64,000 nt of DNA. It comes from QHXN01 sp963785125 (GTDB lineage: Bacteria; Acidobacteriota; Blastocatellia; Pyrinomonadales; Pyrinomonadaceae). The stretch is from contig CAWATU010000007.1 in the NCBI GenBank assembly GCA_963785125.1, positions 1,922,001-1,986,000 on the forward strand. The letters run 5' to 3'. Made by a program: the position numbers and the translations under genes. Below, one piece after another: positions 23,620-33,226 of the stretch; the stretch's first letter is position 1, and each line of letters starts with the position of its first letter. Under the pieces are notes generated by a model. That model did not search any database. It had not been told where the DNA came from and worked only from the letters and a program-made list of their open reading frames with translations.

Positions 23620-25137
23620 ATGAAGATCAGCAGAACCTTTTCGGCGCTGCTCCTCGCGCTCGTCCTGCTCGCCGCCCCGGCCGCGCTCCTCGCGCAGACC
23701 GCGCAGCCGCAGGGCGTCCCCGCGCACCCGCGCGAATTGAAGTACACGACGCTCAACTACACGCCGCCGAAGCGCGACAAGTACCGCCACGTCCTCTCGA
23801 ACGGCGTGGTCGTCTACGCGGTCGAAGACCACGACCTGCCGCTCGTCAACATCTCGACGCTCGTCCGCACCGGCTCATACCTGGAGCCGGCGGATAAGGT
23901 GGGCCTCGCCGCTCTCGTCGGGAGCCAGATGCGTGCCGGCGGTACACAGAAGATGACGGCCGAGCAGTTCGACGAGGCGGCCGACTTCCTCGCCGCGCAG
24001 CTCTCATCCGGCGTCGGCGCGACGCAGGGGAACGCCAACGTCAACCTTCTCGCCAAAGACCTCGACAAGGGTCTCGGCCTCTACTTCGACATGCTGCACA
24101 CGCCCGCCTTCCAGGAGGATCGCCTGAAGCTCGCCAAGAGCCAGATTCTCCAGCAGTTGGAGCGGCGCAACGACAACACGACCGGCATCGAGTCGCGCGA
24201 GTGGAGCCGACTCCTCTACGGCTCGGACCACTTCTCGACGAAGGATGTGACGAAGGCTTCCGTCGAGTCCATCACGCGGCAGGACTTGATCGACTTCCAC
24301 CAGAAGTACTTCCAGCCGGCCGGCTTCATCATCGCTGCCTCGGGCGACTTCAAGACGCCGGAGCTTTTGGCGAAGCTCGAAGCGGCCTTCAAGGGCTGGC
24401 CCTCGAACAAGATGGCCGTGCCCGATGTGCCGAAGCCTTCGCAGACGCCCGTCGCGGGCATCTACACCGTCAACAAGCCGGACGTGAATCAGGGACGCGT
24501 CAGCATCGGCCATATCGGCTCGACGCGCGACAACCCCGACTCGTACGCTCTGGAGATCATGAACGACATCCTCGGCGGCGGCGGCTTCACCTCGCGCATC
24601 ATGTCGCGGGTGCGCTCGGACGAGGGGCTCGCCTACTCGGCCGGGTCGAGTTACGGGATGGGGGTCTATTATCCGGGGACGTTCCGCGCCTCCTTCCAGT
24701 CGAAGAGCGCGACCACGTCGCAGGCCATCCAGATCGTGCTCGACGAGATTAACCGTATCCGCACCGTGAAGGTCTCGGCCGAGGAGCTGGAGACCTCTAA
24801 GAACTCGGCCATTGAGACCTTCCCGCGCATCTTCTCGACCGCCGCGCAGATCGCCGGCACCTTCGCGCAGGACGAGTACACGAAGCGCCCCGCGGACTAC
24901 TGGGACACCTACCGCCAGCGTATCGCGGCCATCACGGCCGACGACGTGCAGCGCGTCGCGCAGAAGTACCTCGACTCTTCAAAGCTCGTTATCCTCGTCG
25001 TCGGCAACATCGACGACATCACGAAGGGCAACCCCGACCACCCCGAGTATTCCCTGACGAAGCTCGCGGCCACCGGGCAGATTCGCCGCATCCCGCTCCC
25101 CGACCCGCTCACGATGGTCTACCCGCCCGCGCCGTAG
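23620..25137 (+). CDS. M16 family protein, non-catalytic partner
   Basis: A 505-residue M16-fold protein with signal peptide MKISRTFSALLLALVLLAAP. At the position of the HxxEH motif it reads GLAALVGSQMRAGG, so the zinc ligands are missing and the subunit should be catalytically inactive. The glycine-rich loop of the family (DILGGGGFTSRIMSRVRSD) is intact, as in the alpha subunit of processing peptidases. It starts 3 bp after the catalytic gene with a GGAGGTG at 23604-23610. A strong intrinsic terminator follows at 25164-25206. Confidence 0.95.
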   Translation: MKISRTFSALLLALVLLAAPAALLAQTAQPQGVPAHPRELKYTTLNYTPPKRDKYRHVLSNGVVVYAVEDHDLPLVNISTLVRTGSYLEPADKVGLAALVGSQMRAGGTQKMTAEQFDEAADFLAAQLSSGVGATQGNANVNLLAKDLDKGLGLYFDMLHTPAFQEDRLKLAKSQILQQLERRNDNTTGIESREWSRLLYGSDHFSTKDVTKASVESITRQDLIDFHQKYFQPAGFIIAASGDFKTPELLAKLEAAFKGWPSNKMAVPDVPKPSQTPVAGIYTVNKPDVNQGRVSIGHIGSTRDNPDSYALEIMNDILGGGGFTSRIMSRVRSDEGLAYSAGSSYGMGVYYPGTFRASFQSKSATTSQAIQIVLDEINRIRTVKVSAEELETSKNSAIETFPRIFSTAAQIAGTFAQDEYTKRPADYWDTYRQRIAAITADDVQRVAQKYLDSSKLVILVVGNIDDITKGNPDHPEYSLTKLAATGQIRRIPLPDPLTMVYPPAP

Positions 25138-25163
25138 GCGGCCGGTGATTTCATCAGAGGAAA

Positions 25164-25206
25164 GACGAAAGCCCCGCTCACTAAAATGAGCGGGGCTTTC
25201 GTCTTT
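25164..25206. terminator. Intrinsic terminator between convergent genes
   Basis: A perfect 17-bp stem (25164-25180 with 25187-25203) with a CTAAAA loop, followed by TTTCC. It serves the M16 operon and possibly the convergent GH5-like gene. Loop and build resemble the terminator at 21664. Confidence 0.88.
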
Positions 25207-25226
25207 CCGAGCAGCGACGGGCCGCC

Positions 25227-26294
25227 TCAGGCGAGGGCGGTCGGGTGGTTGAGCCCTATCCCGAGCGCGGCGTCGCCTGAGACGCTGTGCGCCTGAAAGA
25301 TCATCTTCTTGCGGAACGAGTGTTGACACCAACCGTAGTTGGCCCCCTTGTCGTCGCGCGTGGCCGCCGAGTTCCCGTCGGTCGAGACTTGAAAAATCTT
25401 CTCCTGAAGGAACTTGTACTTCGTCGCGGCGTCGGCCGCGTCCGGGTCTATCGAGGTCGGCACGCTGTGGAAGATGACCCCGTGGAAGTTCTGGTAGTTG
25501 GGGAGGTTCAACTCCTTCCAACGGTTCACGTCCGTCCCCGCGCGGAAGTCGTTGTAGAAGACCATCGACGCCCCGCCGGTCTGTGCGTGGATGACGCCCA
25601 CGACCCAGTCCGCCCACTTGACGCGGTCGTCGGCAGACCCGCCGTTCGGCTCGTTCATGATCTCGTAGAAGACGTTCCAGTGGTGCTTCGTCTGCCCGAC
25701 GACCTGCTGGATGTAGCTCTGCTGCGCGCTCCGCAGCCCCGGGTGCGGCAGGAAGAACTCGGGCAGTCCGTCCGTGGCGCCGACGAGGTAGGGCTGCGAG
25801 TTGTTCTGCGCGTTCCAGGGGTTGTCGTCCCAACGCCTGAGGTTGTGTTTCACCCCCGTCGCAGGGTCTATCCAGGACTCGGCCCCGCCTGACCCGGTAG
25901 TGTCGAGCCCCGAGCGGTCGAAGAGAACGAGTTGGATGACGACGCCGACCTGCGCGGCCTTCGTAATCATCTGGTTGAGCCGCAGGAAGTAGTCGGGGTT
26001 GTAGCCGAAGAGGTTCCAGAGCACACGGTCTTCGGAGGGGACGTAGGAGCGCGTGAAGAGCGCGTTGCGCTTGAGCAACGTCTCACCCTTCGCCAGCGGC
26101 GAGTAGTTCCAGTAGGGCACCAGCCAGTGGCGGTGGAAGTTGTTTTCGACGCTGGCCATCGTCGCGAAGTCGTCGTCAAAGGGCGGGTCGAGCGAGTCGG
26201 TTGTTGTGCGGCCGCCCGCGCCCGCAAGGATGCCGGCGAGCTTGGCGGTATGCCCGTTATAAAAAATCTCTCGTCCGCGTCTGGTGAATCTCAT
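25227..26294 (-). CDS. Glycoside hydrolase (GH5-like/cellulase-type) TIM-barrel protein
   Basis: A 355-residue protein resembling GH5-type enzymes. It starts RFTRRGREIFYNG, the usual first strand, and has YEIMNEPNG near residue 210 with the putative acid/base Glu. The following VFYNDFRAGTD and VIFHSVP strands fit a clan-A barrel. At the position where the nucleophile Glu would be expected there is VSTDGN, so the second catalytic acid is uncertain. No signal peptide is seen. The ATG at 26294 is chosen by similarity of the N-terminus; a longer reading to 26432 is not convincing. The substrate is unknown. Confidence 0.72.
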   Translation of the reverse strand: MRFTRRGREIFYNGHTAKLAGILAGAGGRTTTDSLDPPFDDDFATMASVENNFHRHWLVPYWNYSPLAKGETLLKRNALFTRSYVPSEDRVLWNLFGYNPDYFLRLNQMITKAAQVGVVIQLVLFDRSGLDTTGSGGAESWIDPATGVKHNLRRWDDNPWNAQNNSQPYLVGATDGLPEFFLPHPGLRSAQQSYIQQVVGQTKHHWNVFYEIMNEPNGGSADDRVKWADWVVGVIHAQTGGASMVFYNDFRAGTDVNRWKELNLPNYQNFHGVIFHSVPTSIDPDAADAATKYKFLQEKIFQVSTDGNSAATRDDKGANYGWCQHSFRKKMIFQAHSVSGDAALGIGLNHPTALA

Positions 26295-26456
26295 TGGGTT
26301 GTCTCCGTCGGGCGTGAGGCCGTCGAGGATGGAGCGCTCGGCGGCGCGGTTGGAAAAGCAAGGATGAGTTGAAGGGGGCAAGGGCGCCCCGAAGGACGCG
26401 CGAAGGATAGTGAGGCGCCGCCGCCTTGTCAACAGAATTTCTCGACGCGCGGCGGG

Positions 26457-27176
26457 TCAGTAGTTCGTCAGAATCTTCTCCGGCGTGAAGCCCATCTCTT
26501 GGAGGCGGTCGCGCGTCTGCTCGATCATCTCGCTTGAGCCGCAGACCAGCGCGACGGGGTCGGAGAGCGACGGCAGCACGTTATCCAGAAGCGACTGGAC
26601 GTAGCCCGTCTGCCCCGACCACTCGTAACCGTCCGGCCTTGAGATGACCTGCCGCAGCTCGACGCCGGCCGCGCGCCACGTCTCCGTCTCGTCCTGATAG
26701 CAGAAGTCCTCGGGCGTCCGCACGCCGTAGAGGACGACGACCTGACCATACTTCTCCGCGCGCGGCAGCACCGACCGCAGCGCCGAGCGCAGCGGCGCCA
26801 CGCCTGTCCCCATCGCCACGAAGACGAGGTCGCGCCCCTCCTGCGCCTTCAAGTCGAACCCGTGGCCCGCGACCTCGACCAGCCGCACGCGCCCGCCCGG
26901 CTCAGTCTCGTAGAGCGCGCGCGACGCGGGGTCGTTCGAGCGCTTGACGAGGAACTCCAGCTCGTCGTCCTCCGGCGCGCTCGCGATGGCGAAGTAGGCG
27001 CGCCCCGCCCCCTCGACTTCGAGCAGCGCGACCTGCCCCGGCGTGAAAGGCATCTCGTGACAGTTCGTCGCCCCCTCCGGCAGCACATCGAACGCGCGGA
27101 TGCCCCGCGCCTCTTCGTGCACGCGCCTGATGACGAGGACGTGACTCTCCTTCTCTTCCGTTGGAGCCCCCGACAT
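26457..27176 (-). CDS. FNR-type FAD/NAD(P)-binding oxidoreductase
   Basis: A 239-residue ferredoxin-NADP-reductase-fold protein. The FAD domain includes FTPGQVALLEV and AYFAIASAP. The NAD(P) domain begins DLVFVAMGTGVAPLRS and ends with VCGSSEMIEQTRDRLQEMG. It has no iron-sulphur cysteines of its own, unlike PyrK or the sulphite reductase subunit, so it may pair with a separate electron carrier. It is a single gene between the GH5-like gene and the divergent MFS gene. Confidence 0.9.
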   Translation of the reverse strand: MSGAPTEEKESHVLVIRRVHEEARGIRAFDVLPEGATNCHEMPFTPGQVALLEVEGAGRAYFAIASAPEDDELEFLVKRSNDPASRALYETEPGGRVRLVEVAGHGFDLKAQEGRDLVFVAMGTGVAPLRSALRSVLPRAEKYGQVVVLYGVRTPEDFCYQDETETWRAAGVELRQVISRPDGYEWSGQTGYVQSLLDNVLPSLSDPVALVCGSSEMIEQTRDRLQEMGFTPEKILTNY

Positions 27177-27291
27177 TGAACCGTCTCTCCTGATCTGTTC
27201 TGGCTGCTTCGAGTGTAGCGCAAGTTGGCGCGGCGCGCGAAGCCTGTGCTAAAACATTGGGCGTCGCCATCATCCTAAAATTTATCTTCCG

Positions 27292-28560
27292 ATGAAACGC
27301 TCTCCGCTGCTCGTCATCTTCGTTACGGTCTTCATCGACCTGGTGGGCTTCGGCATTGTCATCCCCGTGCTGCCGTTCTACGTCGAGGGGACGCAGTTCG
27401 ACGCGAGCCCGCGCGTCGTGGGCCTGCTCTTCGCCTCCTACTCGGTGATGCAGCTCATCTTCACGCCGATTCTGGGGAGGCTGTCCGACCGGTACGGGCG
27501 GCGCCCCGTCCTCTTCTTCAGCCTGCTGGGGACGAGCGCCGGGTTCTTCATACTGGGTTTCGCGACGACGCTCTGGATGCTGTTTGCGGGGCGCATCATC
27601 GACGGCATCACGGGCGGCAACATCTCGACGGCCCAGGCTTACATCGCCGACGTGACGACCGAGGAGAACCGCGCGAAAGGGATGGGGCTCATCGGCGCGG
27701 CCTTCGGGCTCGGGTTCATCTTCGGGCCGGCCATCGGCGGAATTCTGTCGCGTTGGGGCGTACACGTGCCGTTCCTGTTCGCGGGCGCGCTCTCCCTAGC
27801 GAACGCGACGCTGCTCTACTTCGTGCTGCCCGAGACGGTGACGGCAGACCATCCGGCGCGCACCTCGGCGGCCACGGGGCGCTGGTCACAGCTCGTGCGC
27901 GCGCTCAGACAGTCGCGGCTCGCGTTCGTGCTCGCGGTCTACTTTCTGTTCGTGACGGCCTTCTCGGTGATGACGGCGTCGTTCGGGCTCTTCACGCTCT
28001 ACCGGTTCGGCTTCGACGCGCACGACACGGGCTGGATATTCGCGTTCGTCGGCGTCGTCGGCGCCGCGATTCAAGGTGGACTGATTGGCCGTCTGGTGAA
28101 GACGTTCGGCGAGCCGCCGCTGGTCATCGTCGGGGCGCTTCTGTTCACGGCGAGCCTCGTGCTCATCCCCTTCACGGGGCTGCATACGGGGACGCTGGCG
28201 CTGCTCGCGCTGGGGGCGCTCTTCGCTTTGGGGAACGGGCTGGCGACGCCCTCGCTCATGTCGCTCTCGTCGAAGAGCGTGGGGGCGGGCGAGCAGGGCG
28301 GCGTGCTCGGCGTGACGCAGGCGGTGGCGAGCTGCGCGCGCATTGCCGGGCCGCTCATCTCGGCCGCGCTCATCTACAGCGACATCCGCACCATGGGGCA
28401 GGACGGCAAGCTACACCACATGAGCGACCGCTCGGTCGCGCTCACCTTCTGGGCCGCAGCCACCGTCATGTTCGTCGCCTTCCTGCTCGCCGTCTACTTC
28501 GCGCGCGTCTACGCCTCCGACTATCGCCGCGACCAAGCCGTCCCCGCCGAGAGCACATGA
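27292..28560 (+). CDS. MFS transporter, TCR/Tet-type
   Basis: A 422-residue 12-helix major facilitator. The N-terminus VIFVTVFIDLVGFGIVIPVLP, the loop LGRLSDRYGRRPVL (motif A) and the GAAFGLGFIFGPAIGG segment (motif C of drug/H+ antiporters) place it in the tetracycline-resistance-protein-like family. It probably exports small molecules with proton antiport; the drug specificity cannot be inferred. Its TGA overlaps the ATG of the next gene (ATGA). Confidence 0.93.
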   Translation: MKRSPLLVIFVTVFIDLVGFGIVIPVLPFYVEGTQFDASPRVVGLLFASYSVMQLIFTPILGRLSDRYGRRPVLFFSLLGTSAGFFILGFATTLWMLFAGRIIDGITGGNISTAQAYIADVTTEENRAKGMGLIGAAFGLGFIFGPAIGGILSRWGVHVPFLFAGALSLANATLLYFVLPETVTADHPARTSAATGRWSQLVRALRQSRLAFVLAVYFLFVTAFSVMTASFGLFTLYRFGFDAHDTGWIFAFVGVVGAAIQGGLIGRLVKTFGEPPLVIVGALLFTASLVLIPFTGLHTGTLALLALGALFALGNGLATPSLMSLSSKSVGAGEQGGVLGVTQAVASCARIAGPLISAALIYSDIRTMGQDGKLHHMSDRSVALTFWAAATVMFVAFLLAVYFARVYASDYRRDQAVPAEST

Positions 28561-30092
28561 AGAGAAGACTCGTCAGCGTCATCGTCGTCTTCCCGCTCCT
28601 CTGCCAGTCCGTCTTCGCGCAGACGACCGACCCGGTTCGTGTCTACAGGCGCGCCAACGAGCACCGCATCCTGCGCGAGTTCGTCGAGTTGTTGTCCATC
28701 CCGAACGTCGCCTCGGACGCCGAAGGCATACGGCGCAACGCCGCGCGGCTCGTCGAGATGTTGAAGGCGCGCGGGCTTAAACCTCGTCTGCTCGAAGCCG
28801 CGACGGCGAACGCGCCGCCGGCCGTCTATGGCGAATGGACGACCCCGGGCGCGACGAAAACGATTGTCTTCTACGCGCACTACGACGGCCAGCCGACGGA
28901 CGCGCGCAAGTGGACGGGCACGCAGCCGTGGGAGCCGGCGCTGCGCTCCGCGCCGTTTGAGAAGGGCGGGCGGCTTCTGCCGATGCCCGCAGCGGGCGAG
29001 GCCATCGACCCCGAGTGGCGCCTCTACGCGCGTTCGTCTTCGGACGACAAGGCGGGCGTGATGTCTATCCTCACGGCCTTCGACGCGCTGCGCGCGAAGC
29101 AGTTGAGTCCGACCGTTAACCTCAAGTTCTTCTTCGAGGGCGAGGAGGAGGCCGGCTCGCCGCACTTAGTCGAGATTCTGTCGCGGCATAAAGAACTGCT
29201 CGCGGCGGACGCGTGGGTGATCTGCGACGGCCCCGTGCACCAGTCGGGGCGCAAGCAGGTCGTCTTCGGCGTGCGCGGCGACACGAACGTCGAGGTGACG
29301 GTCTACGGGCCGAAGCGACCGCTGCACAGCGGCCACTACGGCAACTGGGCGCCGAACCCCGCGATGCTCTTGGCGCGGCTGCTGGCCTCGATGAAGGACG
29401 AGCGCGGGCGCGTGACGATCAAGGGCTGGTACGACGACGCAGAGCCTTTGGGCGAGGCCGAGCGCCGAGCGCTCTCGGAGGCCCCGGCCTACGACAGAGA
29501 GTTGATGAAGGAACTCGGGATTAAACGTCCAGAGGGCGCGGGCCGCCCGCTGCTCGAACTCATCAACGAGCCGTCGCTCAACGTCAACGGACTTTCGAGC
29601 GCGGAGACGGGCGCGCTCGCGCGCAACGTGATTCCGACGACGGCCGTGGCCGCGCTCGACCTGCGTCTGGTCCTTGGCAACGACCACCGGCGCCAGGTCG
29701 AGCGGCTCGTCGCGCACATCCGCGCCGAAGGGTTCCACGTCACCGAACGCGAGCCGACCGACGAAGAGAGACTCACGCACCCGCTCGTCGCCAAAGTCAT
29801 CCACGAGCCGGGCGGCTACAACGCGGAGCGGACGCGGCTGGATTTGCCCGTCTCGCGCGCCGTCGTCGCGGCCGTGCAGACGACCTCCGCCGAGCCCATC
29901 GTCCTCATGCCCACGCTCGGCGGCAGCCTCCCGCTCTCGCTCATCCGCGAGACGCTCGGCGCGCCCACCCTCACCGTCCCCATCGCCAACTACGACAACA
30001 ATCAGCACGCCGAGAACGAGAACATACGCCTCCAAAACCTCTGGGACGGCATCGAGACCTACGCCGCGCTGTTGATGATGAAGTTCCAGTAG
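28557..30092 (+). CDS. Secreted M20-family metallopeptidase
   Basis: A 511-residue M20/M25/M40-type hydrolase with signal peptide ending PLLCQSVFA. Zinc ligands are visible in FYAHYDGQP (His, Asp) and in FFEGEEEAGS, with the general-base Glu. SSSDDKAG carries the bridging Asp, and the dimerisation domain begins DTNVEVTVYGPKRPLHSGHYG. The C-terminal NNQHAENENI carries the last His. Length is typical for di- or tripeptidase-like members. The ATG at 28557 overlaps the MFS stop, implying translational coupling of an exporter and a periplasmic peptidase. Confidence 0.92.
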   Translation: MKRRLVSVIVVFPLLCQSVFAQTTDPVRVYRRANEHRILREFVELLSIPNVASDAEGIRRNAARLVEMLKARGLKPRLLEAATANAPPAVYGEWTTPGATKTIVFYAHYDGQPTDARKWTGTQPWEPALRSAPFEKGGRLLPMPAAGEAIDPEWRLYARSSSDDKAGVMSILTAFDALRAKQLSPTVNLKFFFEGEEEAGSPHLVEILSRHKELLAADAWVICDGPVHQSGRKQVVFGVRGDTNVEVTVYGPKRPLHSGHYGNWAPNPAMLLARLLASMKDERGRVTIKGWYDDAEPLGEAERRALSEAPAYDRELMKELGIKRPEGAGRPLLELINEPSLNVNGLSSAETGALARNVIPTTAVAALDLRLVLGNDHRRQVERLVAHIRAEGFHVTEREPTDEERLTHPLVAKVIHEPGGYNAERTRLDLPVSRAVVAAVQTTSAEPIVLMPTLGGSLPLSLIRETLGAPTLTVPIANYDNNQHAENENIRLQNLWDGIETYAALLMMKFQ

Positions 30093-30093
30093 A

Positions 30094-30146
30094 CAGTAGT
30101 CAGTAGAAAGAACAGGCGCGCCGCTTTGTCTTTCTACTGACTACTG
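30094..30146. repeat. Inverted repeat, CAGTAGTCAGTAG family, copy 2
   Basis: Arms at about 30094-30114 and 30127-30146 (CAGTAGTCAGTAGAAAGA and its complement) with one extra base. It lies between convergent genes, immediately after the M20 stop, and may act as a two-way terminator. Confidence 0.8.
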
Positions 30147-30164
30147 CCATCTGCCTACTCTCCT

Positions 30165-30620
30165 TCACCAGATGGAAGGGACGGACGACTCGTCGAGTTC
30201 GAGCGCGTCGCCGTCGGGGAGGATATGTATGAGGTGCGCGCCGCGCGCTCGAAGCGGCGGCCCGAGCAGGCCGACGCGGTGGCAGTTGGCGCGCGGCTCC
30301 CTGTGCGCGGTGAGCGGTCGCGACTCGGAGCACATCAGCGCGACGCGCGCGTCGGAGGCCAGCTCCATGATTCGTTCGAGCCCGCGGTTTAACTCCTCGG
30401 TCGGCGCGACGACCTTCCCGCCGCACTCGGGCAGCCACTCGTAGCCGATGCCCGCCTGCTTGAGACTCGCCGCCAGGACCTGCCCGTTGAACTGCGGCCA
30501 CCGCGAGCGCGCCGCGCTGCGCACGTCGCACAGGACTTCTATCTCGTACTGCTTCAACAGTGCGAGGAAGTCAGCCCACGCGTGCCGGCCGTGGCCGATG
30601 GTGTAGATGGTGACGTTCAT
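30165..30620 (-). CDS. DUF488 family protein
   Basis: A 151-residue DUF488 protein. The N-terminus TIYTIGHGRHAWADFLALL, the CDVRSAARSRWPQFN segment and ALMCSESRP with a single reactive-looking Cys are family features, as is the His-rich ANCHRVGLL. Family members are small alpha/beta proteins of unknown activity. The ATG at 30620 follows GAGAAGAG; an in-frame ATG at 30641 would add seven residues. Confidence 0.88.
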   Translation of the reverse strand: MNVTIYTIGHGRHAWADFLALLKQYEIEVLCDVRSAARSRWPQFNGQVLAASLKQAGIGYEWLPECGGKVVAPTEELNRGLERIMELASDARVALMCSESRPLTAHREPRANCHRVGLLGPPLRARGAHLIHILPDGDALELDESSVPSIW

Positions 30621-30667
30621 TGGGCTCTTCTCGTCGGTCATATCAGCGGAAGCCTCGGGCCGCGGCG

Positions 30668-32521
30668 TCAGCGGCCCTTCTTCAACAGCACGGCGCGGCT
30701 AAGGGCGACGACCGCCGTGACGCGCGCGGCCTCGTTCGTGAAGCCCTGCGCCACTTGCACGGCGCGGTCCCAGTTGTCCGCGGCGAGCGCGGCGAGCACG
30801 AACGGAAGGTCGAACTCCTCCACGTTGAAGTCCGTGATCCAGCCCGACCCCTTCGTCCGAAACTCCACCATCATCCTCCCGTCCTCGCCGGTGAAGGCGG
30901 GCGCAGAGTTGGCCGCGCGCGTCGCCTCGGCGATAAGCTCCCAGGCGCGCGGCCGGTCAAGCTTCTCGTAGCGCGCGGCGACGGCCGTGAGCGCGCGTGC
31001 GCGGCCGGGGTCGTTGTTGTCGATGCGGCGCGCTTCTTCCGCGGCCTCTTCGAGCAGCGAGATGGCGCGTGCGCGATTCGTTGTGCCGAGGAGGTCGGCG
31101 GCGCGCTCGTAAGCCCACGCTCGCTCGAAAGGAGTGAGGTCTCCCTTGCGCGCACGCGCGACCGCGGCTTCGGCCTCCTTCTTCTCAAGCGCGGCGCGGA
31201 CGAAGGCGAAGTCGATGACCTTGCGCGCACGTCGCGCGAGTTCGGGGTCGTTGATCTTGGCGAGCAGGTCGTCGGCGCGCGCGTCGCCCCGCCAGGACGC
31301 GTTGACGGCCGCCGACGCGTAGATTTGGTCGCGCTCGTTGACGCCCGTCGTGCGCTCGGCGCGGTCGAGCGCCTCCTGCACGTAGTCCTTCGCGGGCTCG
31401 CTCTCGTCGCGCCGCGGCTTGTAGGCGTAGTTCCCTGCCGCATCGTTCGTCCGGACGCCCTCGGGCACGTCGGCCGCGAGCACGGCGGCACGCGCGTTGA
31501 GCGCCGCGGTCAGGTCGGGCGCGTGCTGCTCGAAGATGGGGAGCAGCCGGCGGATGATGACGTAGGCGCCGGTGCGCCCCGAAGAGGTGCGCTCGTACTC
31601 CTCGGCCGTCTGCGGGCGGAGCAGCACGCGCGCCGCCGCGCCGAGGACGCTCGCGCGCAGCCCCGACGCCACCTCGGGGAGCGTCACGTCGCCGCGGCTT
31701 ATCGTGCTCGTGCCCGTGCCGCCGTGGCGCGTGGCCGAGAAGAAGAGGTAGGGCGTGAAGGCGTAGGAGATGAACGCGGAGACGGTGTTGGCATCCGACG
31801 CCGGGTCGGCCGCCGCGCGCGCGACGAGCGCGGCGTAGAGACGGTCGGCCGTCGCCGCATCCTTCTCGCGCAGCTTCGTGAGGAAGCCGATTGACTGCAT
31901 GTTCGCGCGCACGAGCGCAGGCTCCGCGAACTGCAAGGCCCGCTCGGTGTCGCCCTCTTCGAGCATCTGGCTGGCGAGCCCCATCCGCTTTGAAACATCC
32001 CCGAGGGTGACCGAGTCGCCCGTCGCGGCCTCCGCCTCGTTCGCCTTCAAGAGCTGCGCCAGCATCTCTTCGCCGAGCGCGCGGTCGCGCCGCGCCGCGA
32101 GCCTCAAGACCTCCGCGCGCAGGTCGGGCGGCGTGGAGGCCATGGCGGGGCCGCCGCGCTTGAGTTGCGCGTCCATATACTCCTTCAGCTTGCGCAGCGC
32201 CTCGCGGTCGGCCGAGTCAGCCGCCTCCCACGCACGGCGGAAGAGCTGGCGGGCCTTCTCCTGATCCGTCTCCCAGAGCGCGTCGGCGGCGCGCGCCTGC
32301 GCGCGTGCGCGCAGAGTCTCGTCTCGAAAACCGGCCGCCTCATCGGCCAGCGAAGTGAGCAGCGCGACGGCCTGCGCGCGACGCTGTGCGGCGAGCGGGT
32401 CGGCCTCGCCCTTCGGTTTCCCTTGCCGCTCGGCCTTGCGCGGCGCGGGCGTCTGCGCTGAAGCGTGTGCGGAGAGCGTGAGTAGGAGGAAGAGTGTTGC
32501 GAAGGTTTTGTTGTGAGTCAT
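30668..32521 (-). CDS. Secreted alpha-helical repeat protein
   Basis: A 617-residue protein with a clear signal peptide (THNKTFATLFLLLTLSAHASA) followed by a basic Pro/Ala linker and then almost wholly Ala/Arg/Glu/Leu-rich helices in a TPR- or HEAT-like pattern (DALWETDQEKARQLFRRAWEAA, ERAADLLGTTNRARAISLLEEA). No catalytic motif is seen. Homologous-looking proteins are frequent in Acidobacteriota as hypothetical proteins. It probably acts as a periplasmic scaffold. Confidence 0.8.
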   Translation of the reverse strand: MTHNKTFATLFLLLTLSAHASAQTPAPRKAERQGKPKGEADPLAAQRRAQAVALLTSLADEAAGFRDETLRARAQARAADALWETDQEKARQLFRRAWEAADSADREALRKLKEYMDAQLKRGGPAMASTPPDLRAEVLRLAARRDRALGEEMLAQLLKANEAEAATGDSVTLGDVSKRMGLASQMLEEGDTERALQFAEPALVRANMQSIGFLTKLREKDAATADRLYAALVARAAADPASDANTVSAFISYAFTPYLFFSATRHGGTGTSTISRGDVTLPEVASGLRASVLGAAARVLLRPQTAEEYERTSSGRTGAYVIIRRLLPIFEQHAPDLTAALNARAAVLAADVPEGVRTNDAAGNYAYKPRRDESEPAKDYVQEALDRAERTTGVNERDQIYASAAVNASWRGDARADDLLAKINDPELARRARKVIDFAFVRAALEKKEAEAAVARARKGDLTPFERAWAYERAADLLGTTNRARAISLLEEAAEEARRIDNNDPGRARALTAVAARYEKLDRPRAWELIAEATRAANSAPAFTGEDGRMMVEFRTKGSGWITDFNVEEFDLPFVLAALAADNWDRAVQVAQGFTNEAARVTAVVALSRAVLLKKGR

Positions 32522-32608
32522 GGCGCTACTGTCCGCCGCTTCGGCGGCGTGGGATGTGCGTCGTTCTGTTATCGGGGCTAAACGGGGTCGGGGAGAGCAC
32601 AGGATAAC

Positions 32609-33190
32609 TCAGGACTGGCCGGACGTTCTACTTTCTAACGCCCCGCGTAACTCTTCGGCGGTCAGCTCGACGAGGCGCGCACCGGTGAACAGCTCGTCGC
32701 GCGTCACGTCGAGGTGTGCGAACGAGGGCGTGTTGAAGGCGTCCAACTCTTCGTCGTCGTCAAAGTCCGTCTCGGCGAGGACGAGGCCGCGCAGGCGTCC
32801 GAGGAAGACATCGACGGCATAGACACGCCCCTCATGCTCGTACGGGTAACGATTCTTGCGCAGCTCGTTGCCCTCGAAGACCGAGAGCACCTCGTACTCG
32901 TACGGGCTCAGATACATGTTGGTGATGAGCGTGCGCGAGAAGTCCGGCGGCGAGGGCGTCTGCTTCTGCGTGAGCTTGAGCGTCCACTCGTTGGTGCGCG
33001 GGTCGCGCACTTTGCGCAGACGCAGGCGCGTGCCCGTCACGTAGTTGTCCGTGATCTGCGTGTGCGGGTCGGAGGGCTTGAGGCCGGGCGGCAGCTCGCG
33101 CAGAAGGTAACGGCGCTCGCGCTCGACGCGCGCGTATCGACTTCCGCCGGGCGCGGCCAGTTTCATGTCAGAGGGGGAGACGACGCCCAT
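32609..33190 (-). CDS. CYTH domain protein
   Basis: A 193-residue CYTH-fold (triphosphate tunnel) protein. The start of the tunnel motif appears as RVERERRYLL (ExExK-like, with Arg in the last positions), followed by the basic strands RLRLRKV and EWTLKLTQK. Acidic strands DVFLGRLRGLVLAETDF complete the tunnel. CYTH proteins hydrolyse inorganic or nucleoside triphosphates or make cAMP; tripolyphosphatase is the commonest bacterial activity. It is separated from the aconitase-family gene by about 36 bp on the same strand. Confidence 0.88.
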   Translation of the reverse strand: MGVVSPSDMKLAAPGGSRYARVERERRYLLRELPPGLKPSDPHTQITDNYVTGTRLRLRKVRDPRTNEWTLKLTQKQTPSPPDFSRTLITNMYLSPYEYEVLSVFEGNELRKNRYPYEHEGRVYAVDVFLGRLRGLVLAETDFDDDEELDAFNTPSFAHLDVTRDELFTGARLVELTAEELRGALESRTSGQS

Positions 33191-33226
33191 TCTGTTCTCT
33201 TCTCTAGCAAGCAGAGCGAGGCCGCG

